A stretch of DNA of 64,000 bases, from positions 103,624-167,623 of the forward strand of contig JANQSS010000141.1 in assembly GCA_028279185.1 (NCBI GenBank). Direction: 5' to 3'. Both the position numbers and the translations under genes were made by a program. The notes beneath the pieces are model-generated. The model did not search any database, was not told the DNA's origin, and saw only the letters and a list, made by a program, of their open reading frames with translations. The stretch's first letter is position 1. The number at the start of each line of letters is the position of its first letter. Of this stretch, positions 55,092 through 64,000 are shown in pieces. The DNA comes from Saprospiraceae bacterium. Its GTDB lineage: Bacteria; Bacteroidota; Bacteroidia; Chitinophagales; Saprospiraceae.

Positions 55092-55493
55092 TTATCCTGC
55101 CTTGGCATTTGATCGAACGAAGACTTCTTCGTCCTTATATTTCGACGGGCATTTTGTCAGCATTTCAGTGGCGACGAAAACGCCATCTTTGAATTTTCCA
55201 GTCATTACAACTTGATCACTTCTTTCAAAATCCTGAGGTTTTTCTCCTAAGAACACAACTTTTGATTGTTGACCATTCTCATCATTTGCATAAAATGAGA
55301 AGTAATTAGGATCTTTGGCAGGGTTGTATATCATTTCCTTGTCCAAAGCCAATGTGCCGATAACTTTCACTTTTCCAGCAACTCGCTCGGCCGTCTCAAA
55401 TGTCGAATAGCTACTGATCTGGTCAGCGGCAGTCATAAAGAGTGCTATGGCTCCTCCAACCAGTAAAACAATGATGATCGGTATTTTTTTCAT
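55092..55493 (-). CDS. ccmE: Cytochrome c maturation heme chaperone CcmE, C-type
   Basis: 133 residues: an N-terminal membrane anchor (IPIIIVLLVGGAIALFM) and an OB-fold periplasmic domain (VKVIGTLALDKEMIY, FVATEMLTKCPSKYKDE). In E. coli CcmE heme is bound through His in an HxxxY motif; here the position is Cys115 with Tyr119 (CPSKY). This CxxxY form is known from archaea and some sulfate reducers and may be common in this phylum. It precedes ccmF in an operon. The start is ATG. Confidence 0.92.
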   Translation of the reverse strand: MKKIPIIIVLLVGGAIALFMTAADQISSYSTFETAERVAGKVKVIGTLALDKEMIYNPAKDPNYFSFYANDENGQQSKVVFLGEKPQDFERSDQVVMTGKFKDGVFVATEMLTKCPSKYKDEEVFVRSNAKAG

Positions 55494-55649
55494 GCTGACG
55501 ATTCTAGATTACAAATATACGTCGGTATAGTAACAATATGCAGTAAAGGGAGTTGTGTAAATAAGTTAAAAATGCGGTGCGCCCAAGATTCTACGCTTCC
55601 TTTTTTAGGGTACGTGTCCAATTAACCCATGAAAGACGGATATAGTACT

Positions 55650-57761
55650 TCACTGTACCAACTCCATGGCGGCTGAAACTTCCTCGACGGGAAATTTGCA
55701 AACTTTATTTCGGCAAACATAAATCATAGTCGCTCCTGCTTGTAGCTTGTCTTTCAGCAATTGAAGATTACCCTCCTTTTTACCACCCAAAATCATAGCG
55801 TTGGGCAAGTAACTTGCCTTCCAATCGACAACCATATCCAAACTTTTGTCACCAACTATAGCAACTTCATAGGGGTGCTCAATCAAATCCATATAGAGTT
55901 GCAACCAATTGCTATAGAACGAAGGTTGTTGTCCTTCAAATATTGCGCTTTTCATGCTAGCTGCCATTTTTTCGGCACGCTTAATATACGCCGGCTTGTA
56001 TAGGTATAAACCCAGATGCAATAGGTTTCGCGCCATGATGCTGTTAGAAGATGGGATTACATTGTCGGCAAGTTCTCTTTTTCGCGTTACAAGAGGTGGA
56101 TCTAGGTCACTTGTATAATAAAATAATCCGGTGGTATCATCCGAAAAATGTGTTTCAGCGAATGAAAGGATTCGATCGGCATCGAACAAATATTTTTCAT
56201 CTAAAGTTGCTTCATAATATTTTATCAATGCTCGAACAAGTAAAGCGTAATCATCCAAAAAAGCGTTTATTGTCGATTTTCCATTTTTATAGTTTCGCCA
56301 AAGCTGTCCGTTTTTTTGAACTTGATGCTTTAGTAAAAAGGCCATGTTGTCAGCAGCCAACTGAAAGGCCGTATTATTTCCTGTTGAAAAATATGCTTCG
56401 ATCAATCCATGTGAGGCAAGGGCGTTCCAGGAAGTAAGAATTTTATCGTCGAGCCCTGGACGCACTCGTTTATCTCTAATTACTTTTAATACTTGCAAAG
56501 ATTCATCGATTGACTTTTCGATTTCTTTCTCGGTCATATCGTACTTCTTCGCAAGCTGGTCAAGCGTCATTTTTACATGCAGAATATTTTTGTCGTGTTC
56601 CCAATTTCCTGATTTAGTAATTTCAAACCGGTCCACAAAAATGGAACGAGCCGTTTCGTCGGAAATAGCATTCGATATTTCGTCATGTTTCCAGACATAG
56701 AATTTTCCTTCTTCTCCTTCTGAATCCGCATCTAATGCAGAATATATTCCGCCGCTTTCATCAATCATTTCTTGTTTTATCCAGTTGACTGTTTTGTCAA
56801 TAGTCTTTTTATAAGTAGGGTCTTTGGTTTTTTTAAAAGCGTAACTATATATATCGAGTAACTGCCCATTATCGTAAAGCATTTTTTCGAAATGAGGTAC
56901 TTTCCAAATTGCATCGGTAGAATAACGGGCAAATCCGCCGGCAATGGCATCGAATATACCTCCAGAACTCATATTGTTTAAGGTGGTGTAGACCAGGTTT
57001 AAAGCCGATTTGTCTCCGTTCAAATGGCCGTACTTGAGCAATGTTTCATAATTATTAGGCATTGGAAATTTCGGGGCTCCTTTTCGTCCGCCATACTTTG
57101 CATCGATCTGGTTTTTAAACATAGCCATGGTAGCGGTCATGTCAACGTCTTCGATGCTTGTATTTTCAAGCGGAATTTCTACTGCATCTACGGATCGGTA
57201 GCCTTCTTCCAGATTATCTGCATACTCGCGAAGTTGGGATGGTGATGTCAGTTTCAATTGTATAAATTGATTCAGAATTTTCATCCATTGGTCTTTTGGA
57301 AAATAGGTTCCTGCCCAAATCGGCCTACCGTCACTCAACGCAAAAGCATTCAATGGCCACCCGCAACCTCTACCCGATGTGAGTTGACAGGCCGTCATAT
57401 AGACATCGTCAATATCCGGTCGTTCTTCCCGGTCTACTTTAATCGGGACAAAATGCTCATTCATCAAAGCAGCAACGGTGCTATCTTCAAACGACTCATG
57501 CTCCATGACATGGCACCAGTGGCAGGCCGAATAGCCGACACTGATAATGATCAATTTATTCTCATCTTTTGCTTTTGAAAGGGTCTTGTCGTTCCAGGCG
57601 TGCCAGTCGACTGGATTGTGCGCATGTTGAAGTAAATAGGGACTTGACTCATTCACCAAAGCATTCGTGTATTTATGCTCCATTTCTGACTGTTTTTGGG
57701 ACGAAGACTGGCAAGATAACAAGAGGGCAAAAAGAATAAAAAATAGATTCGATCGGAGCAT
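55650..57761 (-). CDS. DUF255/thioredoxin-domain protein (YyaL/SPATA20 family), lipoprotein
   Basis: About 703 residues from the ATG at 57761, chosen because it gives a lipoprotein signal [17 protein letters not shown]; a start at 57836 would add 25 unneeded residues. The N-terminal thioredoxin-like domain reads [20 protein letters not shown], then [16 protein letters not shown] with a CHWC redox pair, then [11 protein letters not shown]. The rest is an (alpha/alpha)6 barrel-like region similar to N-acylglucosamine epimerases and glycosidases ([27 protein letters not shown]). Function unknown. It is monocistronic, 156 bases upstream of ccmE on the same strand. Confidence 0.88.
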   Translation of the reverse strand: MLRSNLFFILFALLLSCQSSSQKQSEMEHKYTNALVNESSPYLLQHAHNPVDWHAWNDKTLSKAKDENKLIIISVGYSACHWCHVMEHESFEDSTVAALMNEHFVPIKVDREERPDIDDVYMTACQLTSGRGCGWPLNAFALSDGRPIWAGTYFPKDQWMKILNQFIQLKLTSPSQLREYADNLEEGYRSVDAVEIPLENTSIEDVDMTATMAMFKNQIDAKYGGRKGAPKFPMPNNYETLLKYGHLNGDKSALNLVYTTLNNMSSGGIFDAIAGGFARYSTDAIWKVPHFEKMLYDNGQLLDIYSYAFKKTKDPTYKKTIDKTVNWIKQEMIDESGGIYSALDADSEGEEGKFYVWKHDEISNAISDETARSIFVDRFEITKSGNWEHDKNILHVKMTLDQLAKKYDMTEKEIEKSIDESLQVLKVIRDKRVRPGLDDKILTSWNALASHGLIEAYFSTGNNTAFQLAADNMAFLLKHQVQKNGQLWRNYKNGKSTINAFLDDYALLVRALIKYYEATLDEKYLFDADRILSFAETHFSDDTTGLFYYTSDLDPPLVTRKRELADNVIPSSNSIMARNLLHLGLYLYKPAYIKRAEKMAASMKSAIFEGQQPSFYSNWLQLYMDLIEHPYEVAIVGDKSLDMVVDWKASYLPNAMILGGKKEGNLQLLKDKLQAGATMIYVCRNKVCKFPVEEVSAAMELVQ

Positions 57762-57943
57762 GATTACATGAAATTGAAGCCGCAAGATAGATGGAAAGTG
57801 GCAATGATCAAGGTCAATGAAACTTATTGCATCCATGATTTTATTTTATGGGCAAAGGGAAGTAATCGAATAAAACAGAGAAGCATTTACGTTAAAATGA
57901 TTAAATATTTGAGATCAAATCATATATAAACACCAATAATTCA

Positions 57944-57951
57944 TAGCTTTA
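57944..57951 (+). promoter_or_regulatory. Probable -7 element of the YkuK-like gene
   Basis: TAGCTTTA, one mismatch from TAnnTTTG, 20 bases before the ATG at 57972. Confidence 0.4.
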
Positions 57952-57971
57952 AGGCAACAAGTACAAGTTGT

Positions 57972-58442
57972 ATGAAATGGAGAAGGTTAAATGGGACACC
58001 CTTAGGCGGGGATATTATTAAGCAAGTTGAACAAACGATTATAACGGAACACAATGCTGGTCACCGATTGAAAGTTTGTATTGGCACGGATTCACAGGTA
58101 AAAGGTGAAGTGATCGAGTTTGCCACCGTAATTGTTTTTCTTCGCGAAAAACGTGGAGGTTTCATGTTCATAAGCAATAGTCAAATCCGCGGATCAATGT
58201 CGATACGTGAACGAATGATACAGGAAGTATCAAAGTCGGTTCAAATAGCCTACGATCTGTGCAAGTTGCTCGATCGGTACAACGTAGAGTTAGAAGTTCA
58301 TGCGGATATTAATACCGATCCTGAATTCGAGAGCAACAGTGCACTTAAAGATGCTATGGGCTATATACTTGGGATGGGTTTTGTTTTCAAGGCTAAGCCG
58401 GACGCATTCGCATCCTCAAGCTGCGCAGATAAGGTTGTCTAA
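57972..58442 (+). CDS. YkuK/DUF458 family protein (RNase H-like fold)
   Basis: 156 residues. It has the YkuK pattern: VCIGTDSQVKGEVIEFATVI with a conserved acidic residue, RERMIQEVSKSVQIAYDL, VEVHADIN-like LEVHADINTDPEFESN, and the end KPDAFASSSCADKVV, matching the K-P-x-AxSSxCADKxV terminus of the family. These proteins are predicted to have a ribonuclease H-like fold; no activity is firmly assigned. The intact C-terminus argues against a frameshift, although an open frame continues in another phase to 58530. It precedes the M16 protease genes. Confidence 0.85.
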   Translation: MKWRRLNGTPLGGDIIKQVEQTIITEHNAGHRLKVCIGTDSQVKGEVIEFATVIVFLREKRGGFMFISNSQIRGSMSIRERMIQEVSKSVQIAYDLCKLLDRYNVELEVHADINTDPEFESNSALKDAMGYILGMGFVFKAKPDAFASSSCADKVV

Positions 58443-58558
58443 CGGACAATTGGACCAAATTGAAATAAAACATCTCGATATGCATAATTGGGTCTTGCCG
58501 GCTCTTCGCTTCTTTTCTGATTTTCAGTAATTTGTCCGCTCAATTCAATACCCAAAAA

Positions 58559-59848
58559 ATGGAAGCAGCGGCTCATGGAACCTTATCTATTCAATTCATG
58601 GAATACGATTTGGACAATGGTTTACACGTCATTCTTCATCAAGATCGCAGTACACCAATTATTGCGCTTTCCGTAATGTATCACGTCGGATCCAAAAATG
58701 AACGATCCGATCGCACAGGTTTTGCGCATTTTTTCGAACATTTACTTTTCGAGGGTACCGCAAATATTCCAAGGGGCCAATACGATAAATATGTCGAACG
58801 TGCCGGCGGTACACTAAATGCGAATACGTCGAGAGACCGAACATATTACTATGAAATAATGCCATCTAACCAATTGGAATTGGGTCTTTGGCTTGAGTCT
58901 GAACGCATGCTGCATGCCAAGGTTGATCAAATTGGAATAGAAACCCAGCGATCCGTTGTAAAAGAGGAACGAAAACAGCGCTACGATAACCAACCCTATG
59001 GCACGGTGTTAGAAGAAACGGTCAAACGAGCGTATACAGAACATCCTTACCGATGGTCGGTCATAGGCTCCATGGACCATTTGGATGCGGCCACAGAAGA
59101 AGATTACCGAGCTTTTTATGAAAAATATTACGTTCCAAATAATGCGGTTCTCGTAATTGCAGGGGATTTTGATCTGGACGAAGCTCGTCATCATGTCAAT
59201 CGTTTCTTTGCAGATATTCCAATGGGGACGGAAGCAATCGAAAATAACCGCCCTGTTGAGCCACCATTGTCCGGTGAAATTCGTGACATTGTTTATGATG
59301 AAATTGACTTACCGGCAGTGCTTCAAGCATACCGGATACCGCAACTTGGTCACCCGGATATGTACGCACTTGATTTGATTTCTAAGCTATTATCCGAAGG
59401 TGAAAGCTCACGTATGCATCGATCGCTTGTCGACGAATCGCAGATGGCCCTCGCCGTATATAATTTTCCAATGATGTTGGAAGAGCCTGGTCTTATGTTA
59501 ACTTTTTGCATTGCAAATATGCAGGTCGACGTGCACAAATTAGAAAAAGCGATGGATGCTGAAATTAATAAATTAAAAGAAAATTATATTTCTGATCATG
59601 AATTTCAAAAGCTGAAAAATCAAGTTGAAACAAGTTTCATTAATCGCTATAGAAGTCTAACGGGCATAGGCGAGTCACTGGCGAGTTATTACACTTATTT
59701 CAAAAATACGTCTTTAATTAATTCGGATATAAAAAATTACTTGAACGTGACGATTGATGATATCAAACGAGTCTCGAATGAATATTTGAACTCTTCAAAT
59801 CGAGTAGTACTTCATTATCTTCCGAAAGTAACAACATCCTCTGAATAA
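58559..59848 (+). CDS. M16 family metalloprotease, catalytic subunit
   Basis: About 429 residues from the ATG at 58559 (a TTG at 58532 would add nine). The inverted zinc motif HFFEHLLFEGT (HxxEH) is intact, followed by the second Glu in ESERMLHAKVDQ. The downstream SYYY-like region and C-terminal half follow the pitrilysin/mitochondrial processing peptidase fold. There is no signal peptide, so it is probably cytoplasmic. The next gene encodes the partner subunit without HxxEH after 6 bases, as in many bacterial M16 pairs. Confidence 0.93.
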   Translation: MEAAAHGTLSIQFMEYDLDNGLHVILHQDRSTPIIALSVMYHVGSKNERSDRTGFAHFFEHLLFEGTANIPRGQYDKYVERAGGTLNANTSRDRTYYYEIMPSNQLELGLWLESERMLHAKVDQIGIETQRSVVKEERKQRYDNQPYGTVLEETVKRAYTEHPYRWSVIGSMDHLDAATEEDYRAFYEKYYVPNNAVLVIAGDFDLDEARHHVNRFFADIPMGTEAIENNRPVEPPLSGEIRDIVYDEIDLPAVLQAYRIPQLGHPDMYALDLISKLLSEGESSRMHRSLVDESQMALAVYNFPMMLEEPGLMLTFCIANMQVDVHKLEKAMDAEINKLKENYISDHEFQKLKNQVETSFINRYRSLTGIGESLASYYTYFKNTSLINSDIKNYLNVTIDDIKRVSNEYLNSSNRVVLHYLPKVTTSSE

Positions 59849-59854
59849 TATAAT

Positions 59855-61234
59855 ATGACATCACGCTATACTTTAAACCAAAAATTCAGAACTAATCCAC
59901 CTGTTTCTGGGCCATTTCCTGCGATTAATATTGGTAATTTTGATACGCACGTATTACCGAATGGTTTGACCGTAATATTCGTTGAGAATCGTAAATTGCC
60001 GAAGGTCGCTTTTCAATTAATTATTAATCATGATCCAATACGTGAGGGCAGTCACGCTGGACTTGCTGACCTGGCAGGGGAACTGCTGAGTAGGGGGACC
60101 GATAGTAGAACCAAAGCTCAGATTGACGAGGCGATCGACTACGTAGGCGCCAAACTTCAATCAAATCGGTCAGGTATTTTTGGATCCGTTTTAACAAAAT
60201 ATCAATCGGATTTTTTAGAAATATTCCAAGACATATTATTAAATGCCAGTTTCCCAATCGAGGAATTCAACAAAATTAAAACGCGAAACAAATCTAGGTT
60301 GCAAACAGTACGGACGGAGCCGAGTGAGATGGCTTATAATTTGTGCTCACGAGTAACATACGGTGAGACACATCCATATTCGGATGTGTTGACCCCAGAA
60401 ACATTAGAAAATATTACGCCCAATGCGTGCAAAAACCACATAGTTGAAAATTGGCGACCTAATTGTTCATACTTAGCTGTGGTGGGTGATTTCGATAAAG
60501 ATTCAATTTTGAGGCAGCTGGATCCTATTATTTCATCATGGCTTCCAATTGAGGTAACAAAACGCAAGTATGCACAACCGGAGCTACCCGAGCACACCAG
60601 AATTTGCATTGTCGACCGGCCGGGAGCTGTCCAATCGGAACTAAGAGTAGTTTATCCAATTGACTTGCATCCATCAAATCCCTCTAGAATTTCAGCTTCG
60701 GTAATGAATCACATTTTAGGAGGAGGTGCATTTTCCGGTTATCTCATGAGCAATTTACGAGAAGATAAAGGATTTACTTATGGGGCCTATAGTACATTAC
60801 ATGTCGACCATGTATGTGCGGAGTTTAAGGCTGTCACCAGCGTTGGAACCGATGTTACCGTGCCTGCTGCGGAAGAGATTTTTAAAGAAATGCATAGAAT
60901 TAGAAATGAACCGGTATCAAACGAGCACTTGGTATTGGCTAAGAATTCCATGATAGGTTCTTTTGCACGTTCCCTTGAGAACCCGCAGACGCTTGCAAAC
61001 CGAGTACTAAATATGTTACGCTTTAATTTGCCACAGGACTTTTACCATCGATTTGCAGACAATTTGGCACGTATCACCAGTGATGAAATTCAACAATCAG
61101 CCAATAATTATATTTTTCCGGATCGAGCCTATTTATGTATTGTCTGTGACTATGAAGTCCTGCAAAAAGAGTTAGCTAATAGCTTTCCTGAATCCTCTGT
61201 TAGTCGATTCGATCATTTTGGAAGACCACTGTGA
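59855..61234 (+). CDS. M16 family protein, non-catalytic partner subunit
   Basis: 459 residues. It has the same fold as the preceding gene, but at the zinc site the sequence is SHAGLADLAGELLSRGT, so HxxEH is lost and it cannot hydrolyse by itself. The C-terminal half keeps the MSNLREDKGFTYGAYSTL segment that closes the chamber over the partner. The two proteins probably form a heterodimer like the alpha/beta subunits of mitochondrial processing peptidase. No signal peptide. A DUF2207 gene begins 43 bases downstream. Confidence 0.92.
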   Translation: MTSRYTLNQKFRTNPPVSGPFPAINIGNFDTHVLPNGLTVIFVENRKLPKVAFQLIINHDPIREGSHAGLADLAGELLSRGTDSRTKAQIDEAIDYVGAKLQSNRSGIFGSVLTKYQSDFLEIFQDILLNASFPIEEFNKIKTRNKSRLQTVRTEPSEMAYNLCSRVTYGETHPYSDVLTPETLENITPNACKNHIVENWRPNCSYLAVVGDFDKDSILRQLDPIISSWLPIEVTKRKYAQPELPEHTRICIVDRPGAVQSELRVVYPIDLHPSNPSRISASVMNHILGGGAFSGYLMSNLREDKGFTYGAYSTLHVDHVCAEFKAVTSVGTDVTVPAAEEIFKEMHRIRNEPVSNEHLVLAKNSMIGSFARSLENPQTLANRVLNMLRFNLPQDFYHRFADNLARITSDEIQQSANNYIFPDRAYLCIVCDYEVLQKELANSFPESSVSRFDHFGRPL

Positions 61235-61276
61235 TGGAGCATTCACGCGCATTGGATATAAAATTAAAACTTCATT

Positions 61277-64000
61277 ATGTCTTCAATAGTTAAAATTGGA
61301 ATTTCAGCTTCTCGTTGGACAATGTTTGCTTTTTGTTTGATATGTGCGCTGCCATTGTTTTCGCAAGGATATGAAATAGAGAACATGTTCGTAAAGTGTA
61401 TTATTAACGATAATGGCGTAGTGTCTGTTCAAGAGGAGATTACGGTAGATTTCAGTGAAAAGCGACGAGGTATTTATAGGGACATACCATTGAAGTATAA
61501 AACGGCAAAGTCACGTGATGGAAATGCAATAATTATAGAAAATGTGACCGTTGTCGATGATCCATATATTGTAATTGATGAAAAATATCAAAAACGCATT
61601 CGTATTGGGTCGCCGGATAAATATTTAACCGGAGAAAAAAAATATATAATCCGATATGATGTTATTGGAGCAATTGAACAATTTAATGGCAATGCAGAAT
61701 TTCCTTGGCAGATAGTTGGAAATCAGTGGGATACTTCGATTAAAAACATCTCGGTGGAATATAAGATGCCATTTAAGGTGGAATCACCGAGAGATGATAT
61801 ATTGATTTATTTTGCAGATCGACAAATCGCATTGCGCGATACTGAATATAGTTTAGAGGGTAACAATCTATCAATACGTTTTTTAGGTAAATTGAAGGCC
61901 AGACAAGGTATTAGCGTTGCTTTGAGATTCAAGGATCATAATTTTCCTATGCAAGAGGTGCCAGCCAGTGTTCTAGCCGATCAATATTATATAGCAAAGA
62001 GCATCGTAGAACTAAACCTACTGAATTCCGGTGAATTAATTGTGCACGAAAAACACCGAGTTAGATATCTAAAAAACAGTACCTCGGTAACTCGACTTAT
62101 GTCTTCCATCCAACAAGATGACGATCAACACGGTAGAATTTACAATTACCCGGAATTTATGGTTGCTAATGTGAATAATAATCGTGTGCCCGTGTATGCG
62201 GACAAGTCTGAGAATGGGTACTTAGTCGTAATTCCTATTAATTCGCAATCGGGTCGGAACCTGGATTTACGGTATACTTTGCAAGGAAGTACAGTTACTT
62301 CAAATAAAAGGACAGTTATTTGGTGGGACGCGGCTTCTTTTGAAGAAAAAGTACCCATTGATACAATCGTGATCTCTTATAATTTGAACGGTGCGTCGCT
62401 AGCGTCTGTACCTAAGTTTATAGGATATGAAACGACAAAATTATCCGAGAATCCGCTCAGATATCAATTTATTCGTAAGAACTTTTTGTACGGACAGCTC
62501 CAACAAAGATTGATATTAAATAATTTTGAAGCGAGCCAACTGTATTTTCCAAAAAACACCTTGTTTGATGATATTTTAATGGAAGAAGTTGCGCTCGATA
62601 TATCCTGTGAAGATGATTGTAACATATATCAAAAAATTGATTTACGGTTAAAAGAAAACAACCATCCGATTAATTTCTATGCTGGGAGTAACATCGATAG
62701 TCGGACCTTTCCGTACAAAGTAGATAATCCAAGTTTGCTCAAAAAAGAAGTTGACCTTCACGTAGAAGTGAATCCTGAAAAAAATAGCTATGTCATATCT
62801 TCTGGCCGAGAATATGTGCGACTTCGATCAACCAACGTTGATAGGGGTAACGACTTCGATGTAAACTATAAAACAAGTTTACTCGTAGATAATGGTCGCC
62901 TATTGGTCCCTATTTTTTCAGAAAGCACCGCCCCAATAGATAACCTCAAGATTTCATTAACGCTTGAAGGTGAATCATCCCAACTGGCTAAGCAGTTGTT
63001 TGTTCAAGCGGATTCAGCAGATGGAGTAGAATTGTTCGAATACAATGGATTTAATTTCATTTCTGTTCCGCTCACGCAATCCCAATTGACGAACTTAGAA
63101 TCAAGTGACCGAGTAGGAAGATTTTTTAGTGCAAATAAGACAATTTGGTTGGCCTTGCTTATATGCGGGGGGCTATATTGGCTTTGGTATCGGTTTGGGC
63201 GTGATGAAAAGTACGATGGAAGTATGGAATCCAGTCCTCCAGACTATATGACTCCTGCTGAAGCAGGTTATTTGTGGGATGGAAAACTTCATGGCAGGGA
63301 TTTAATTTCGCTGATATATCACTGGGCGGCGAAAGGTTTATTGGTCATTGAAGAAAAAGATACCGGGGGAAAAAGCCCCGAATATTATTTGGAAAAAATT
63401 GATGACTTACCAGTCGACGCAAATGGGTATGAAAAAATACTCTTTAATAATTTATTTACAACGGGAGAATCGCGCGTGCGAATTTCTTCTTTGAAACGCA
63501 AATTTTATTCGACGATGTCGAAAGCAAGAATCGCATTAAAGAAGGAATTTGAGGCCAAACATCTGTATGAACCATTGACCAGGGGAGTTGGTGTTTTATT
63601 CGTGATTCTAGGTGTTTTGATAGTCGGAGCTGGCTTGGTCGTGTTGGGCCTTTATGCAGGTCGGGGAGATTTTTCCTGGTCTTTGCCCATATTGATCGTT
63701 GGAATGGCATGTGTCTTTTTCGGATATTATTTGCCGAAAAAGACTGCTTTGGGAAGTAAGTATTTTATTTCGTTACAAAAGTTCAGTGCATTCATTGATG
63801 AGGCGAAGCCGGAGGAAATATCTCATCTATATGAAAATGATAGCGCGTACTTTCAGAATACACTCGCCTTTGCCATCGTATTAGGAAAAGCGGAAGCCTG
63901 GTCGAAACGTTTTCAGGATTTGATGCAGGCACCGCCGGATTATTATCGAGGAGGTCAGTATGATACATTTTCTCCTACGTTGTTCGCAGATAATGTGGTG
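61277..64000 (+). CDS. DUF2207 domain membrane protein, partial (runs off the window)
   Basis: An open frame of 908 codons with no stop up to the window end. It begins with a signal peptide (TMFAFCLICALPLFSQ) and a typical DUF2207 segment (VQEEITVDFSEKRRGIYRDI, to about residue 220). Two or more further beta-rich regions follow (about 230-610), the first of which, VELNLLNSGELIVHEKHRV, resembles another copy of the same fold. Membrane helices lie near 623-640, 771-795 and 801-820, with a cytoplasmic part (PPDYMTPAEAGYLWDGKLHG) between. This is longer than usual DUF2207 proteins (about 600). Function unknown. Confidence 0.85.
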   Translation, partial: MSSIVKIGISASRWTMFAFCLICALPLFSQGYEIENMFVKCIINDNGVVSVQEEITVDFSEKRRGIYRDIPLKYKTAKSRDGNAIIIENVTVVDDPYIVIDEKYQKRIRIGSPDKYLTGEKKYIIRYDVIGAIEQFNGNAEFPWQIVGNQWDTSIKNISVEYKMPFKVESPRDDILIYFADRQIALRDTEYSLEGNNLSIRFLGKLKARQGISVALRFKDHNFPMQEVPASVLADQYYIAKSIVELNLLNSGELIVHEKHRVRYLKNSTSVTRLMSSIQQDDDQHGRIYNYPEFMVANVNNNRVPVYADKSENGYLVVIPINSQSGRNLDLRYTLQGSTVTSNKRTVIWWDAASFEEKVPIDTIVISYNLNGASLASVPKFIGYETTKLSENPLRYQFIRKNFLYGQLQQRLILNNFEASQLYFPKNTLFDDILMEEVALDISCEDDCNIYQKIDLRLKENNHPINFYAGSNIDSRTFPYKVDNPSLLKKEVDLHVEVNPEKNSYVISSGREYVRLRSTNVDRGNDFDVNYKTSLLVDNGRLLVPIFSESTAPIDNLKISLTLEGESSQLAKQLFVQADSADGVELFEYNGFNFISVPLTQSQLTNLESSDRVGRFFSANKTIWLALLICGGLYWLWYRFGRDEKYDGSMESSPPDYMTPAEAGYLWDGKLHGRDLISLIYHWAAKGLLVIEEKDTGGKSPEYYLEKIDDLPVDANGYEKILFNNLFTTGESRVRISSLKRKFYSTMSKARIALKKEFEAKHLYEPLTRGVGVLFVILGVLIVGAGLVVLGLYAGRGDFSWSLPILIVGMACVFFGYYLPKKTALGSKYFISLQKFSAFIDEAKPEEISHLYENDSAYFQNTLAFAIVLGKAEAWSKRFQDLMQAPPDYYRGGQYDTFSPTLFADNVV

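Noticed and set aside
58300..58530. Open frame continuing past the YkuK-like gene in another phase, suggesting a frameshift
   Set aside because: The YkuK-like protein already has the family's normal C-terminus (SSCADKVV), so the extra frame is a shadow.

Overview
The window looks like chromosome from a free-living Bacteroidota, most likely of the Saprospirales/Lewinella type. Several signals agree. Many genes are preceded by the Bacteroidota -7 element (TAnnTTTG). Four secreted proteins end in type IX secretion (T9SS) type A sorting tails. One surface protein ends in what looks like a 3-coathanger stack domain. MnmD, TamL, a C-type CcmE and an NhaC-type antiporter are also present. By eye the G+C content is near 40 percent. 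The phylum is secure; the order is an inference. I saw no tRNA, rRNA, CRISPR array, insertion sequence or phage gene.

Layout. 1-1120 (minus): a 46-residue lipoprotein, mnmD and the start of a dicarboxylate symporter. 1488-4180 (plus): rluD, a LuxC-type acyl-CoA reductase and nth, tightly packed. 4273-8617: tamL facing trmH, then sucC. 8736-14867: an M43 protease, mdh, a secreted unknown and a thioredoxin/SprB/PKD T9SS protein. 15069-21572 (minus): response regulator, TPR histidine kinase, an 1140-residue surface protein and a Thr-rich small protein, probably one expression unit. 21778-31052: prolyl oligopeptidase, a cytochrome c/copper monooxygenase with a redoxin-like partner, an SRPBCC protein, a nucleoside transporter, uridine kinase and an antiporter. 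31188-36157: FG-GAP T9SS protein, lipoprotein, WG-repeat protein and a secreted unknown. 36225-47766: mostly housekeeping (coaD, marR, rluE, rdgB, ilvE, yheT-like, gpsA, yidC, ffh, tal/fsa, aroA). 47781-57761 (minus): a phosphoesterase/beta-barrel fusion, a DUF2520 protein, ccmF, ccmE and a DUF255 protein. 57972-64000 (plus): a YkuK-type protein, an M16 protease pair and a DUF2207 membrane protein that runs off the window.

How genes connect. CcmF and CcmE serve c-type cytochrome assembly, and one likely client, a CxxCH protein fused to a PHM-like copper monooxygenase, lies in the same window. YidC, Ffh, TamL and the T9SS substrates together reflect a large investment in the cell envelope. SucC and Mdh are TCA-cycle enzymes.

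The most interesting accessory pieces are the redoxin plus cytochrome/monooxygenase pair, the kinase/regulator/surface-protein cluster, the phosphoesterase fused to an outer-membrane barrel, three genes whose -7 boxes sit 4-6 bases before the ATG (apparently leaderless mRNAs), and a perfect 13-bp inverted repeat in the long yidC-ffh gap.
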